A stretch of 64,000 bases of DNA from Butyrivibrio sp. (GCA_015056495.1 SVGC01000002.1:1-64000), one strand, 5' to 3'. Shown: positions 26,838-36,456, counted from the stretch's first letter. Made by a program: numbers and translations. The notes: generated by a model not told the origin, from the letters alone.

Positions 26838-28016
26838 ATGAAAAAACTTATTGATGAAGCAATATTGAGGGCTATTGAGACTAAAGAAGTTGCCGGAGTT
26901 AACTTTTTAGTATATAAAGATGGTAAAGAACTTATCTATGCTGAAGGCGGTGTTCAGAACATAGATGATAATAAACCTTTTAAGAGAGACACTATATTTA
27001 GATTATTTTCACAGACTAAGCCTATTACTGCGGCTGCAGCAATGATCCTTGTTGAAAGAGGAATGCTTGATCTTACTGATGAAGTGTCAAAGTTTTTGCC
27101 AGCATACAAGAATATTAAGACAATAAAAGATGGTCAGGTAGTTAACTGCAATAGACCAATGCTGGTTAAAGATCTTTTAGATATGACTTCAGGACTTGTG
27201 TATCCTGATATTAATTGTGAAGCTGGAAGACAGACTACAAAAGTCTTTTTAGATCTTGAACATAGGATTGATTCTGATAATCCTATGACTACAAGAGAAG
27301 TGGCAGATCAGCTGGCAGAATGTGTGCTGGATTTTGAACCTGGTTCAAGCTTTAGATATGGTACATCTGCGGATGTGCTTGGAGCTGTTATTGAGGTTGT
27401 TGCAGGTACAAAATTTGGAGATTTTTTACGTGAAGAAATATTTGAACCTCTTGAAATGAAAGATACTGCTTTTTATGTTCCTGAGGACAAGATGGGCAGG
27501 CTTGCTACTGCCTACAGAACATCTACTAATAAAGATGGTGAGACAAGGCTTAAAGAGTATGATTGGAACAATCTTGGCGTACGCAGAGATGCTATCAAAC
27601 CTCCAGCATTTGAATCAGGCGGAGCAGGCCTTCTTTCAACAGTTGATGACTATATGAAATTTGGTCAGATGCTTTTAAATGGTGGTAGTTTTAAGGATGC
27701 ACACATTTTAAAGCCTGCTACAGTTAGATTTATGACAAGTGGAGAATTATCTGCTCGTCAGCAGGTGGCGCTCGAAGACTGGACTGGACTTTGGGGTTAT
27801 TCATACAATAATCTCCTTAGAGTCTGCAAAAACAGCTCAAGATCAAGTTATATCAGCTGTAATGGAGAATATGGCTGGGATGGCTGGCTTGGAGCATATT
27901 TTTCCAATTTCCCTAATGAGAATATGACTATAGTAATGGGTACGCAAAAGGTTGATGGTGGTACTTTTGCTCTTACAAGAAAACTCAGGAATATAGTTCT
28001 TTCTCATGTATTGTAA
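26838..28016 (+). CDS. Serine hydrolase, class C beta-lactamase / esterase fold
   Basis: A 392-residue cytoplasmic protein (no signal peptide) of the beta-lactamase/transpeptidase-like serine hydrolases, nearest to EstB-type esterases. The active-site SxxK is SQTK (Ser58, Lys61), and the Tyr motif is Tyr174 in RYGTSADVLG, replacing the usual YSN. The C-terminal third-motif region lies around DGWLGAYFSNFPNE. Without export it is unlikely to confer drug resistance and more likely hydrolyses a small ester or amide. ATG 26838 has GAGAAGG nine bases upstream; ATG 26832 is two codons earlier and too near the ribosome site. It separates secG from rnr. Confidence 0.85.
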   Translation: MKKLIDEAILRAIETKEVAGVNFLVYKDGKELIYAEGGVQNIDDNKPFKRDTIFRLFSQTKPITAAAAMILVERGMLDLTDEVSKFLPAYKNIKTIKDGQVVNCNRPMLVKDLLDMTSGLVYPDINCEAGRQTTKVFLDLEHRIDSDNPMTTREVADQLAECVLDFEPGSSFRYGTSADVLGAVIEVVAGTKFGDFLREEIFEPLEMKDTAFYVPEDKMGRLATAYRTSTNKDGETRLKEYDWNNLGVRRDAIKPPAFESGGAGLLSTVDDYMKFGQMLLNGGSFKDAHILKPATVRFMTSGELSARQQVALEDWTGLWGYSYNNLLRVCKNSSRSSYISCNGEYGWDGWLGAYFSNFPNENMTIVMGTQKVDGGTFALTRKLRNIVLSHVL

Positions 28017-28067
28017 TTGTTAAGACATATAAGTGTTGATTACATCAAAAATTAAGATTGAGGTTTT

Positions 28068-30407
28068 ATGAGTAAGAATTTTAGACCAAAGGGTATTAAA
28101 AAGAATAATAAAAATAGTAGTAAAAAGAATAAGCTGAATGAGCATAAAAAGGCCATTGATCGCAGCTTTAAGAAATATAGTAAAGAAGATGTTAAGGATA
28201 GGCTTATTTTTGAACATGATGAAGAAAATGAAGGCTTAAGCATTGAAAGCATTACTTCTGAATATGACAATGAAAGACTTATACTTGGCAAGCAGAAGAT
28301 AATGGAGCTCGTATCTCTTCCGGATTATGAGCCTATGAAGGAAAAAGAACTTGCTATTTTGATGCAGGTTGGCCGTGATGACAGAAATCTTTTTAAGAAG
28401 GCTTTGGAAGAGCTTGTGGCTGAGTGCCGGCTGGAAAGGACTCCCAGAGGACGTTTTGCCAAGTCAGAAGGTGGGCTGATCGGTACATTTGTAAGTAATC
28501 AGCGAGGATTCGGTTTTGTTGAAATAGAAGGTCGTGAGGAAGATATTTTTATTCCGGAAGAATATGTTCATGGGGCTTTTCACGGAGATACAGTTCAGGT
28601 TGAACTTCTTGGTACAACAGGCGGTAAAAGAGAAGAAGGTCGTATCAGAAATATTGTTACCAGAAATGTTACGGATGTTGTTGGTACCTTTCAGGGTTCA
28701 AAAAATTATGGCTTTGTAGTTCCTGATAACAATAAGTTTCAAAATGACTTTTTTATACCAATAGAACATAGTAAAGGTGCTGTAACAGGTGATAAAGTAG
28801 TAGTTAAGATCACTGATTATGGTGATCCTATTCATGGACGTAAGCCGGAAGGCAAGGTGTCAGAGATAATCGGCAATATCAATGATCCTGGAGTTGATAT
28901 CTTATCAATTGTAAAAGGATATGATATCCCTTCTGAATTTCCTGAGAGAGTTATGAATCAGGCAATGCGTACTGCTGATTATGTCAGTGCTGCTGATATG
29001 GAAGGCAGAAGAGACCTTAGAGATGTCATGATGGTGACTATTGATGGTGAGGATGCCAAGGATCTGGATGATGCAGTCAGTCTGACCAAAAAGGATGGAC
29101 TGTACTATCTTGGCGTTCATATTGCTGATGTTTCAAATTATGTTCAGGAAAATTCAGCTCTCGACAGGGAAGCAAAAAAGAGAGGTACAAGTGTGTACCT
29201 TGTAGATAGAGTTATCCCTATGCTTCCACATAAACTTTCTAATGGTATCTGCTCTTTAAATCATGGCGAAGACAGGCTTGCAATGAGTTGTCTCATGACT
29301 ATTGATAATAATGGCGCAGTGATCGATCATGAGATCTGTGAGTCTGTTATCAATGTTAATGAGCGTATGACATATACAAGTGTTGCCAAGATACTGGAAC
29401 AGAATGATGAGGAAGAATGCAAGAGATATGAAGAGCTGGTTCCAATGTTTAAGGATATGGCTGAACTGGCAGCTATTCTTCGTGCAAGAAGAGTTGAGCG
29501 TGGATCAATTGACTTTGATTTCCCTGAGACTAAGATCATTTTGGATAAAGAAGGCAATCCTATTGATATCAAACCGTATGAGAGAAATACAGCAACTAAT
29601 CTCATTGAAGATTTTATGCTTATTGCTAATGAGACTGTTGCCCAGCATTTCTCCTGGCTTGAATCACCTTTTGTATACAGAATACATGAACAGCCCTCTC
29701 CAGAGAAAATTGCCAACCTGACAACCTTTATAAGGAATTTTGGATATAATATTCATACCAAGACAGAGGATGTTCATCCAAAGGAAATACAAAAGCTTCT
29801 TGCCAAGATCGAAGGAAGTAACGAAGAGGCTGTAATTACAAGACTTGCACTTCGCAGTATGATGCAGGCTAAATATTCTACAGAATGTACAGGACATTTT
29901 GGTCTTGCATGTGAATATTATTGCCATTTTACATCACCGATCAGAAGATATCCTGATCTGCAGATACACAGGATCATTAAAGATCATCTCCGTGGCAGAA
30001 TGAATGATTCAAAGATTGCTCATTACAATGAGATCCTGCCTGAAGTTGCAAAGCATTCATCTGAAACAGAGAGAAGAGCTGAGGAAGCAGAGAGAGAAAC
30101 AGATAAGCTTAAAAAGGCTCAGTATATGGAATCCAGAGTTGGTGAAGTGTACGATGGTGTCGTTTCCGGTGTTACAAGCTGGGGAATGTTTGTAGAGCTT
30201 TCTAATACTTGTGAAGGACTTATAAGAGCTGCAGATATCGAAGACGATTTCTATGTATTTGATGAATCTGAATATGCCCTTATAGGTGAGAGCACTGGCA
30301 AGAGCTACAGACTTGGTCAGAAGGTCAAGGTCAAAGTAAAAGGTGCTGACAGAATGGCCAGAACAATAGATTTTAGACTTGTTAAAGAAGATAACGGAGA
30401 TAAGTGA
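28068..30407 (+). CDS. rnr: Ribonuclease R
   Basis: A 779-residue processive 3'-5' exoribonuclease that degrades structured RNA and takes part in tmRNA-directed mRNA decay. The order is: a basic Lys/Asn-rich N-terminus, a helix-turn-helix-like region, two cold-shock OB domains (FVSNQRGFGFVEIEG and FQGSKNYGFVVPDN), the RNB catalytic domain with the metal-binding Asp cluster DGEDAKDLDDAV, and a C-terminal S1 domain (GVVSGVTSWGMFVELSN). It is normal in length. ATG 28068 has GAGG upstream. Its stop overlaps the smpB start by one base, coupling the two trans-translation partners. Confidence 0.97.
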   Translation: MSKNFRPKGIKKNNKNSSKKNKLNEHKKAIDRSFKKYSKEDVKDRLIFEHDEENEGLSIESITSEYDNERLILGKQKIMELVSLPDYEPMKEKELAILMQVGRDDRNLFKKALEELVAECRLERTPRGRFAKSEGGLIGTFVSNQRGFGFVEIEGREEDIFIPEEYVHGAFHGDTVQVELLGTTGGKREEGRIRNIVTRNVTDVVGTFQGSKNYGFVVPDNNKFQNDFFIPIEHSKGAVTGDKVVVKITDYGDPIHGRKPEGKVSEIIGNINDPGVDILSIVKGYDIPSEFPERVMNQAMRTADYVSAADMEGRRDLRDVMMVTIDGEDAKDLDDAVSLTKKDGLYYLGVHIADVSNYVQENSALDREAKKRGTSVYLVDRVIPMLPHKLSNGICSLNHGEDRLAMSCLMTIDNNGAVIDHEICESVINVNERMTYTSVAKILEQNDEEECKRYEELVPMFKDMAELAAILRARRVERGSIDFDFPETKIILDKEGNPIDIKPYERNTATNLIEDFMLIANETVAQHFSWLESPFVYRIHEQPSPEKIANLTTFIRNFGYNIHTKTEDVHPKEIQKLLAKIEGSNEEAVITRLALRSMMQAKYSTECTGHFGLACEYYCHFTSPIRRYPDLQIHRIIKDHLRGRMNDSKIAHYNEILPEVAKHSSETERRAEEAERETDKLKKAQYMESRVGEVYDGVVSGVTSWGMFVELSNTCEGLIRAADIEDDFYVFDESEYALIGESTGKSYRLGQKVKVKVKGADRMARTIDFRLVKEDNGDK

Positions 30408-30877
30408 TGGCAGAAGAAAAAAGTGGAAATAAGCTGATAGCCAATAACAAAAAGGCTTATCATGATTATTTCATTGAAGAAAAATATGAAGCAGGTATAT
30501 CACTTGCCGGAACAGAAGTTAAGTCAATGAGACTTGGCAAATGTAGTATCAAAGAGGCATGGATATCTATAGATAAGGGTGAAGCCTATATATGCGGTAT
30601 GAACGTAAGCCCTTATGAAAAAGGCAATATTTTTAATAAAGATCCTCTTCGTGTACGCAAGCTTTTATTGCATAAAGAGCAGATCCGAAAGCTTGATCAG
30701 GCCTCACAGGTTCAGGGATATACCATAGTTCCTTTGGAAGTGTATTTTAACAGAGGTAAGGTTAAAGTTGAAATTGGCCTTGCAAAAGGTAAAAAACTCT
30801 ATGACAAGCGAGAAACAGCTGCTAAGAAGGATCAGCAGAGAGAAGCTCAGAAAGAATTTAAGATGAGCTTTAAATGA
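30407..30877 (+). CDS. smpB: SsrA-binding protein
   Basis: A 156-residue tmRNA-binding protein that brings alanyl-tmRNA to stalled ribosomes. The OB-fold body is clear (NKKAYHDYFIEEKYEAGI, GTEVKSMRLGKCSIKEAW), as is the C-terminal tail KKLYDKRETAAKKDQQRE, which folds in the mRNA channel. ATG 30407 overlaps the rnr stop (TGATG) and has GGAG seven bases upstream; the GTG one codon earlier is not needed. It lies 137 bases before ssrA, the RNA it serves. Confidence 0.97.
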   Translation: MAEEKSGNKLIANNKKAYHDYFIEEKYEAGISLAGTEVKSMRLGKCSIKEAWISIDKGEAYICGMNVSPYEKGNIFNKDPLRVRKLLLHKEQIRKLDQASQVQGYTIVPLEVYFNRGKVKVEIGLAKGKKLYDKRETAAKKDQQREAQKEFKMSFK

Positions 30878-30882
30878 TAATA

Positions 30883-30913
30883 TAAGGGATCACACAGTAC
30901 GGTGGATCCCTTA
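30883..30913 (+). terminator. Hairpin after smpB
   Basis: TAAGGGAT pairs with ATCCCTTA, plus inner CAC/GTG pairing; only a short T-rich tail follows. Confidence 0.55.
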
Positions 30914-30935
30914 CAATTATTAAACTAAAGGTTTA

Positions 30936-30964
30936 TTGTATTGAAAAATCTGATAGTTTATACT
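30936..30964 (+). promoter_or_regulatory. Candidate ssrA promoter
   Basis: TTGTAT (30936-30941), a 17-base spacer and TATACT (30959-30964), about 50 bases before the mature tmRNA end. A hairpin CACGCA/TGCGTG at 30979-30996 lies in the precursor leader. Confidence 0.5.
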
Positions 30965-31013
30965 AATATAATAAGAGTCACGCAGATATATGCGTGTTTT
31001 GACAATTGAATAT

Positions 31014-31365
31014 GGGTCAGTAAAGGTTTCGACAGGGATTTTGAAGCTGGAGAAGCTATCCGCAGGATGGTGCGTTAAACCTCAAATTAAAAATAAACGC
31101 TGAAGATAATTTAGCATTAGCTGCCTAAGGGCAGCTCGTCAGCCCTTGTGCACCTACACATAAGGTAACTGGCGTCGACTTTGTAGGAAACGACTTAGCC
31201 AAAGCTTTGAGGCTATGGGCGTATCATGAAGCTACTGATATGATCCGGGCGTAAACTTCCGTATCATTGAGGGAACAGGGATGCAGAATCCCGAAATAGT
31301 TTACTATGATAGTAGAAGGACAGGGGATGGATTTTTGGACACGGGTTCGACTCCCGTCTGATCCA
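31014..31365 (+). ncRNA. ssrA: Transfer-messenger RNA
   Basis: About 352 bases. The 5' end GGGTCAG pairs with CTGATCC before the discriminator A at 31365, giving the tRNA-like acceptor. The conserved AGGTTTCGACAGGG follows the 5' end, and the T-arm is ACGGG-TTCGACT-CCCGT (31341-31357). The tag reading frame ends in codons for AEDNLALAA and a TAA at 31126-31128, the proteolysis tag type of Clostridia; the exact resume codon is not certain. CCA is not encoded (ACTT follows), so it must be added. It follows rnr and smpB, its functional partners. Confidence 0.95.
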
Positions 31366-31371
31366 CTTGAC

Positions 31372-31422
31372 GAGACATTGGGCGAACCCGTCGGTTCGAC
31401 TCCCACCGGATTGTCTCCACTT
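31372..31422 (+). other. Degenerate tRNA/tmRNA-like 3' half behind ssrA
   Basis: GAGACA (31372-31377) can pair with TGTCTC (31412-31417) as an acceptor stem. Between them, GTCGG-TTCGACT-CCCAC makes a T-arm with one C-C mismatch. GGTTCGACTCCC (31393-31404) repeats the tmRNA T-arm (31344-31355), and TCCACTT (31416-31422) repeats the bases at the tmRNA end (31362-31368). It lies before the ssrA terminator and so is co-transcribed. It may be a partial duplication or the scar of an element once inserted in the tmRNA 3' end. Confidence 0.5.
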
Positions 31423-31466
31423 AAAAGAAGTACAGGATTGATCATTTCTGTACTTCTTTTTCTTTT
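31423..31466 (+). terminator. Intrinsic terminator of ssrA
   Basis: AAAAGAAGTACAG (31423-31435) pairs perfectly over 13 bases with CTGTACTTCTTTT (31448-31460), followed by TCTTTT. Confidence 0.92.
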
Positions 31467-31488
31467 AATATGATTATTGGCACTTTAC

Positions 31489-31517
31489 TTGATTAAAGTG
31501 AAATAATTGTATATAAT
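31489..31517 (+). promoter_or_regulatory. Sigma-A promoter of proB
   Basis: TTGATT (31489-31494), a 17-base spacer and TATAAT (31512-31517), about 90 bases before the gene. Confidence 0.75.
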
Positions 31518-31605
31518 TAGTAACTGTTTGAGAAGCGTTTAAGCTAGAAAAAATATAGTTCTGAAATTCGTTGTAGCGGCGGGTTTCGTAAGAAAGAGAG
31601 TTTAT

Positions 31606-32400
31606 ATGGAACTTAGTAAGAAGCGTATAGTAGTTAAAGTGGGAACTTCTACTATTACAAACGAAAATGGCGGTATAGACATTAAAAATATCGATCATTT
31701 ATGTAGAGCAATTGCTGGTGTAGAAAATATGGGCTATGATGTAGTGCTTGTTTCATCAGGTGCTATTGCAGTTGGCGCCAATAAAATGAGACTTGCTCAA
31801 AAGCCTAAGGAACTTAGACTGAAACAGGCTGCAGCTGCTGTTGGACAGTGCGAGCTGATGCATCTGTATGACAAGCTGTTTAGTGAATATGGCAGAATGG
31901 TTGGCCAGATACTTTTAAATAGTGATGATGTTGAGATCCCTGAGAGAAAAGAAAACTTAAAAAATACCTTTGATGCATTGCTTGAGAATCATATTATTCC
32001 AATAGTTAACGAAAATGACTCTGTAAGCCACGTAGAGATTGAATCTGACAAGAAGCTGTTTTCTGATAATGATATGCTCTCTGCAATTGTTGCTATTTTT
32101 TGCGGAGCTTCAAAACTCATTATTCTATCTGATATTGATGGTCTCTATGATGCAAATCCTACTACAAATCCTGATGCCAAGCTTATAAGCAGAGTAGAGA
32201 ATATCGATGATGACCTTAGAAAGCTTGCTGAAGGCTCTGGCTCTAACAGAGGCACAGGCGGAATGATCACTAAACTTGATGCAGCTGAGCTTGCTACTTC
32301 AAGAGGAATAGACGTACTTATCACTCAGGGCCATAGACCAGAGAATCTGTATGATATTATAGACAAAAAGAAAATTGGTACTTTATTTGTTGGCAAGTGA
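31606..32400 (+). CDS. proB: Glutamate 5-kinase (no PUA domain)
   Basis: A 264-residue amino-acid kinase that phosphorylates L-glutamate, the first step of proline synthesis. The P-loop-like start VKVGTSTITNENGG, SSGAIAVGANKM, the glutamate-binding NENDSVS and the ATP-site stretch LSDIDGLYDANPTTNP are all present. The C-terminal PUA domain found in E. coli ProB (367 residues) is absent, as in several clostridia. ATG 31606 has AAGAGAG-like bases upstream. proA, usually next to it, lies 21 kb further along, so the pathway is split in this genome. Confidence 0.95.
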   Translation: MELSKKRIVVKVGTSTITNENGGIDIKNIDHLCRAIAGVENMGYDVVLVSSGAIAVGANKMRLAQKPKELRLKQAAAAVGQCELMHLYDKLFSEYGRMVGQILLNSDDVEIPERKENLKNTFDALLENHIIPIVNENDSVSHVEIESDKKLFSDNDMLSAIVAIFCGASKLIILSDIDGLYDANPTTNPDAKLISRVENIDDDLRKLAEGSGSNRGTGGMITKLDAAELATSRGIDVLITQGHRPENLYDIIDKKKIGTLFVGK

Positions 32401-32452
32401 TAAGTTGTTATATTATTGAGAAAGTTTCGTAGAAACGAAGTGGTAAGTATCA

Positions 32453-32486
32453 CAAGTCAGGGTCTAAATTTACCTTTGGACCTGAC
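32453..32486 (+). repeat. Hairpin in the 108-base gap after proB
   Basis: GTCAGG-G-TC pairs with GACCTGAC (one bulged G) around an A+T-rich loop, ending ~22 bases before the next ribosome site and without a T-tract. It resembles the hairpin at 7941-7976 in arm sequence. Confidence 0.35.
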
Positions 32487-32508
32487 ATCAAATAATTAGG
32501 AGGAAAAA

Positions 32509-32799
32509 ATGGGAGTTAATTCTATTGATGCAGAGGACGATCAGTTTGCATATCGTTATGACACACAGCTTCTTATAGATCGTAGAGATAAAGATCTTGA
32601 TGAAGATGAGATTGCTGATTATATTACTGAGAATTTTGAGGGCAACAGTCTGATTGCTGCCGGAGATGAGGATCTGGTCAAGATCCACTTTCATACAAAT
32701 GAGCCATGGAAGGTGCTTGAATATTGCAATTCCATTGGTGAGATCTATGATATCGTAGTAGAAGATATGATCAGACAGTCAGCTGGCCTTCAAGGCTAA
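32509..32799 (+). CDS. Stand-alone FakA/YloV middle-domain protein
   Basis: 96 residues matching only the middle domain of FakA/YloV, the fatty-acid kinase with a DAK2 (DhaL-like) domain. The telling stretch is NSLIAAGDEDLVKIHFHTN followed by PWKVLEYCNSIGEIYDI and a final VVEDM. The catalytic DhaL-like domain and the DegV-like C-terminus are both missing. Because ATG 32509 has a perfect AGGAGGA site and a terminator follows, it is a true small gene and not a fragment. Lachnospiraceae genomes often carry such short proteins annotated as 'kinase to dihydroxyacetone kinase'. It has no evident kinase activity of its own; a regulatory or partner role is inferred. Confidence 0.75.
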   Translation: MGVNSIDAEDDQFAYRYDTQLLIDRRDKDLDEDEIADYITENFEGNSLIAAGDEDLVKIHFHTNEPWKVLEYCNSIGEIYDIVVEDMIRQSAGLQG

Positions 32800-32821
32800 A
32801 AAAATATAACTATATTTGTTA

Positions 32822-32870
32822 AAAAAGCATCATGAATTTTAGTAAGAGCCTAAAATTCATGATGCTTTTT
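32822..32870. terminator. Bidirectional terminator between convergent genes
   Basis: A perfect 21-base inverted repeat: AAAAAGCATCATGAATTTTAG (32822-32842) against its complement at 32850-32870, A-rich before and T-rich after, serving both the + gene ending at 32799 and the - gene ending at 32932. Confidence 0.93.
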
Positions 32871-32931
32871 ATGATACAAATAAATATCACTGATTTAATA
32901 AGCAATAAAATCATCAATTTACTGCCAGATA

Positions 32932-33510
32932 TCAGTCATTGAATTCGTTACTGCTATACTTATCATATATCTCAGAAAGGTAAGTTTTTACCATCTCGAT
33001 ATTTGCCATTTTGCGAAGATCATCATTGCCCATCTGGATTGCAATTTCATCTGCAAGGAGCAGCATATCATATACTGCCAGCTTAAATGCGTTACGATCA
33101 GAAGCACCTACATCGATTGACATAAGAGGTGCACCAAGCTTCATTGTAACATATTCATCTGCAATACCTGTTTCCATGATCTTAGTTTCAGGATCATAGT
33201 TAACATAGAGGATGAGCTTTTCTTTTTCGTGCTTCTTAAGAGTAAGAGCTGTCTGGTGGCTGTTCTCCATCCATTCATAGAGATCAGCAGTATCAGGATT
33301 TAATAGATACTGAGTAAGCTCTTCTCTGTGCTTTTCAATATATTGAAGGTATTTGCTGGCGTTAGGACCTGTATAGTTACATTCGAGCTTAACACCGTTT
33401 TCTGTTTTGGCAAGTTTGCATTTTGAAGCAACATCCTTGATCTTTAATGTTGTATCGATATTGCCAATCTGCTTAAATAAGCCTGTTTCAGCTTCCTGTT
33501 TAAATTCCAT
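32932..33510 (-). CDS. Conserved-looking cytoplasmic protein, unknown function
   Basis: 192 residues on the minus strand. There is no signal peptide or membrane segment. It is rich in Lys, Glu and Asp and looks mixed alpha/beta: the N-terminal ~75 residues carry short strands and helices (TLKIKDVASKCKLAKTENGV), and the C-terminal 60 residues are helical (FKLAVYDMLLLADEIAIQMG). The start at 33510 is chosen because AGGAG lies eight bases upstream on that strand; the longer reading from 33555 lacks one. I do not recognise the family. It is divergent from ftsK and shares its upstream region. Confidence 0.65.
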   Translation of the reverse strand: MEFKQEAETGLFKQIGNIDTTLKIKDVASKCKLAKTENGVKLECNYTGPNASKYLQYIEKHREELTQYLLNPDTADLYEWMENSHQTALTLKKHEKEKLILYVNYDPETKIMETGIADEYVTMKLGAPLMSIDVGASDRNAFKLAVYDMLLLADEIAIQMGNDDLRKMANIEMVKTYLSEIYDKYSSNEFND

Positions 33511-33646
33511 ATCAAACTCCTGTTTCTTATCTATAATTAGCTTCTTGTTTAACAAAATCAGACATAGTATAGCATAAAGGTGCTAAAAATGATATACTTT
33601 TAAGAAGTGAAAAAATATAATTTTGTTGGGATGAAACAGGTATAAA

Positions 33647-36436
33647 ATGGCATCAAATAGGGGAAGATCTAAAACAAATAATTCAAACAGAAGAAAATCA
33701 TCAACTCGTAAAAAGCAGACCAAAAGAGAAGAATCTTTAGACTTTGCAGTCAGAAGTGAGATATCCTTGATCTGTTTTTTGGTGTTGGCGATTTTTTTGT
33801 TTATATGTAATTTCAGAGTATGTGGCGCATTTGGTAATGCTATAAGTGATGTGATGTTCGGACTTTTCGGCATCACTGCTTTTGCAATGCCTGTAGCCAG
33901 CTTTATTGCTATAGGACTGATCATATCTAATGGCGGATCAAAAGCTGCCATCAGAAAAGTAGTGTCCGGAATGCTTCTGATCCTGGTTGTTGGAATGGTG
34001 ACTGAGATCATTTCCACAAGACCTTTTATGATGCCTTCCTATGACATTGTGACTATATATAATTCCTGCAGCAGTGAAAGAAGCGGTGGCGGTGCAATCG
34101 GTGGATCCCTTGCATATGCGTCTATCAAATATCTATCAACTGTTGGTACAGTACTCTTGTTATTAGCACTTTCCATCATCTGCATCGTTGTTCTTACTGA
34201 GAAATCTTTTGTTAATGGTGTTAAAAGAGGTGGCCTTAAGATAGCTCAAAGAACAAGAGAAGATGCTGAATTTTACAGAGAAAAGGCAAGAGAACGTCAG
34301 CTTCGTAATCAGGAAAAGAGAGAACGCTTGGAAGAAGAAAAGCGCCTTGCTCTTGAGCAGAAAGAAGATGAAAAAATCCTTAGAATGGATAAAAAGGTAT
34401 CAGGGGTAATGCTTGATACAGCTTTGTCTGATGAAGATGAAGAAGAGCCATATTATCCATCATTGGACGAGGATAAAGAAGATAGTAATTTATTTATTCC
34501 TGATGAAAGTCAGATACATGATGATATACATGAGATCACTATTGCTCATTCCATGCAGACAGACGTAGAACCTGATGGACAGAGAGTTATCAGGACTGAG
34601 CCTGTGATCCATGCATATAATGATCATGATGAGTATGAAGATACTTACGAAGAAGATATTGCTGATGATCAGCCTATTATCTTAGGCACACAGCAAGAGC
34701 CTGAAGCTTATGAAGAACCTGAAGATGATTATGCTTTTCCTCATCCAGAGCCACGTAAAGAGTTTTCTGAAGAGGATTATGCAGGAATCAGCATCCATAA
34801 GGAAGGCGAAGATTATGATGGAGACTATGTAGTACATACTCAGGATTATATAGCTCCTACAAGAAAGAACGATGATGGTGTGCAGACTGCATCTGTAAAG
34901 AAGCAACCGGCAAACACTGATGCATCCTCTGGCACTGATATTGCTGCAGATATCCAGAAGCAGGAAAAGAAAAAGCCTAAGAAATATGTATTTCCACCTA
35001 TTTCTCTTTTGCAAAAGGGTGTTAAAGGGAAAAATGATTCTACCAAGGCACTTAAAGAGACTGCATTAAAACTGCAGGAAACACTTAGTACATTTGGTGT
35101 AAATGTTACTATTACAGATATCAGCCAGGGACCTGCGGTTACAAGATATGAACTTCAGCCTGAAGCAGGAGTGAAGGTAAGTAAGATTGTAAGCCTTACA
35201 GATGATATCAAGATGAATCTGGCAGCTACAGATATAAGAATAGAAGCTCCTATTCCCGGAAAGGCTGCTGTTGGTATTGAGGTTCCAAATAAAGAAAATT
35301 CTACTGTTGCATTTAGAGACCTTTTGGAAAGTCAGGAATACAAGAACTTCGACGCAAGACTTGCTTTTGCAGTGGGTAAGGATATTGGTGGTAAGGTTGT
35401 TGTTACTGATATTGCCAAGATGCCGCACCTTCTTATTGCCGGTGCTACAGGATCAGGTAAATCAGTATGTATCAATACAATCATTATGAGTATCTTGTAC
35501 AAGTCTTCTCCGGAAGATGTTAAACTGATAATGATCGACCCTAAGATTGTAGAACTTAGTGTATATAATGGTATTCCGCATCTGCTCATTCCTGTTGTCA
35601 CAGATCCTAAAAAGGCAGCTGCAGCACTTAACTGGGCAGTGGTTGAGATGACAAACAGATATAAGAAATTTGCTGAGACCGGAGTTCGTGATCTTAAAGG
35701 ATATAATCAATATGTCAAGGCTCATCCTGAAGATGAAAATCTGTCTGTAATGCCACAGATACTTGTTATTGTAGATGAGCTTGCAGACCTGATGATGGTA
35801 TCTGCCAACGAAGTTGAGGATTCTATATGCAGACTTACTCAGCTGGCAAGAGCAGCAGGTATCCATCTTATAATCGCTACTCAGAGACCTTCTGTAGATG
35901 TCATTACAGGACTTATCAAGGCCAATATGCCTAGTAGGATAGCATTTGCAGTGTCCAGTGGTGTCGATTCAAGAACTATTCTCGATATAAATGGAGCAGA
36001 AAAGCTTCTTGGTAAAGGTGATATGCTGTTTTATCCTCAGGGTTATCCAAAACCTGCAAGAATACAGGGTGCCTTTATTTCAGATAAAGAAGTTCAGGAT
36101 GTTACAGACTTCCTGAAAAAACAATCAGATGAATCTGATTATAACGAAGAGATTACAAGTCATATCAATTCCTTTGAAAGTTCATCATCATCTGGTGGCA
36201 CAAGTTCTGGTGACGGTGATAATGATGAGTATTTTACTGATGCAGGAAGACTTATAATCGAAAAAGACAAAGCGTCTATTGGAATGCTCCAACGAGCATT
36301 TAAAATAGGATTTAACAGGGCGGCCAGGATCATGGATCAGCTCTGCGAGGCGGGAGTTGTAGGTGCTGAAGAAGGTACCAAACCACGAAAGATTTTGATG
36401 ACCATGGAAGAATTTGAAAGGTTATCTGCAAGCTAA
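33647..36436 (+). CDS. ftsK: DNA translocase FtsK/SpoIIIE
   Basis: A 929-residue ATP-driven DNA pump that clears chromosomal DNA from the division septum. After a basic N-terminus there are about four transmembrane helices between 40 and 185. An acidic, low-complexity linker of ~260 residues follows (many Glu/Asp/Tyr), then the RecA-like motor with Walker A GATGSGKS and Walker [14 protein letters not shown]. The C-terminal gamma winged-helix domain ([20 protein letters not shown]) reads orienting sequences. ATG 33647 has only a weak ribosome site (ACAGG). Whether it serves vegetative division, sporulation or both cannot be told. Confidence 0.95.
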   Translation: MASNRGRSKTNNSNRRKSSTRKKQTKREESLDFAVRSEISLICFLVLAIFLFICNFRVCGAFGNAISDVMFGLFGITAFAMPVASFIAIGLIISNGGSKAAIRKVVSGMLLILVVGMVTEIISTRPFMMPSYDIVTIYNSCSSERSGGGAIGGSLAYASIKYLSTVGTVLLLLALSIICIVVLTEKSFVNGVKRGGLKIAQRTREDAEFYREKARERQLRNQEKRERLEEEKRLALEQKEDEKILRMDKKVSGVMLDTALSDEDEEEPYYPSLDEDKEDSNLFIPDESQIHDDIHEITIAHSMQTDVEPDGQRVIRTEPVIHAYNDHDEYEDTYEEDIADDQPIILGTQQEPEAYEEPEDDYAFPHPEPRKEFSEEDYAGISIHKEGEDYDGDYVVHTQDYIAPTRKNDDGVQTASVKKQPANTDASSGTDIAADIQKQEKKKPKKYVFPPISLLQKGVKGKNDSTKALKETALKLQETLSTFGVNVTITDISQGPAVTRYELQPEAGVKVSKIVSLTDDIKMNLAATDIRIEAPIPGKAAVGIEVPNKENSTVAFRDLLESQEYKNFDARLAFAVGKDIGGKVVVTDIAKMPHLLIAGATGSGKSVCINTIIMSILYKSSPEDVKLIMIDPKIVELSVYNGIPHLLIPVVTDPKKAAAALNWAVVEMTNRYKKFAETGVRDLKGYNQYVKAHPEDENLSVMPQILVIVDELADLMMVSANEVEDSICRLTQLARAAGIHLIIATQRPSVDVITGLIKANMPSRIAFAVSSGVDSRTILDINGAEKLLGKGDMLFYPQGYPKPARIQGAFISDKEVQDVTDFLKKQSDESDYNEEITSHINSFESSSSSGGTSSGDGDNDEYFTDAGRLIIEKDKASIGMLQRAFKIGFNRAARIMDQLCEAGVVGAEEGTKPRKILMTMEEFERLSAS

Positions 36437-36456
36437 ATTTAAAGAGGAGAATGGCT

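Noticed and set aside
31366-31422. A functional tRNA gene behind ssrA
   Set aside because: Only an acceptor-like stem and T-arm can be formed; there is no D-arm or anticodon arm, and the T-stem has a mismatch.
31344-31466. An integrated element in the tmRNA 3' end
   Set aside because: No integrase or mobile genes follow; at most a scar remains.
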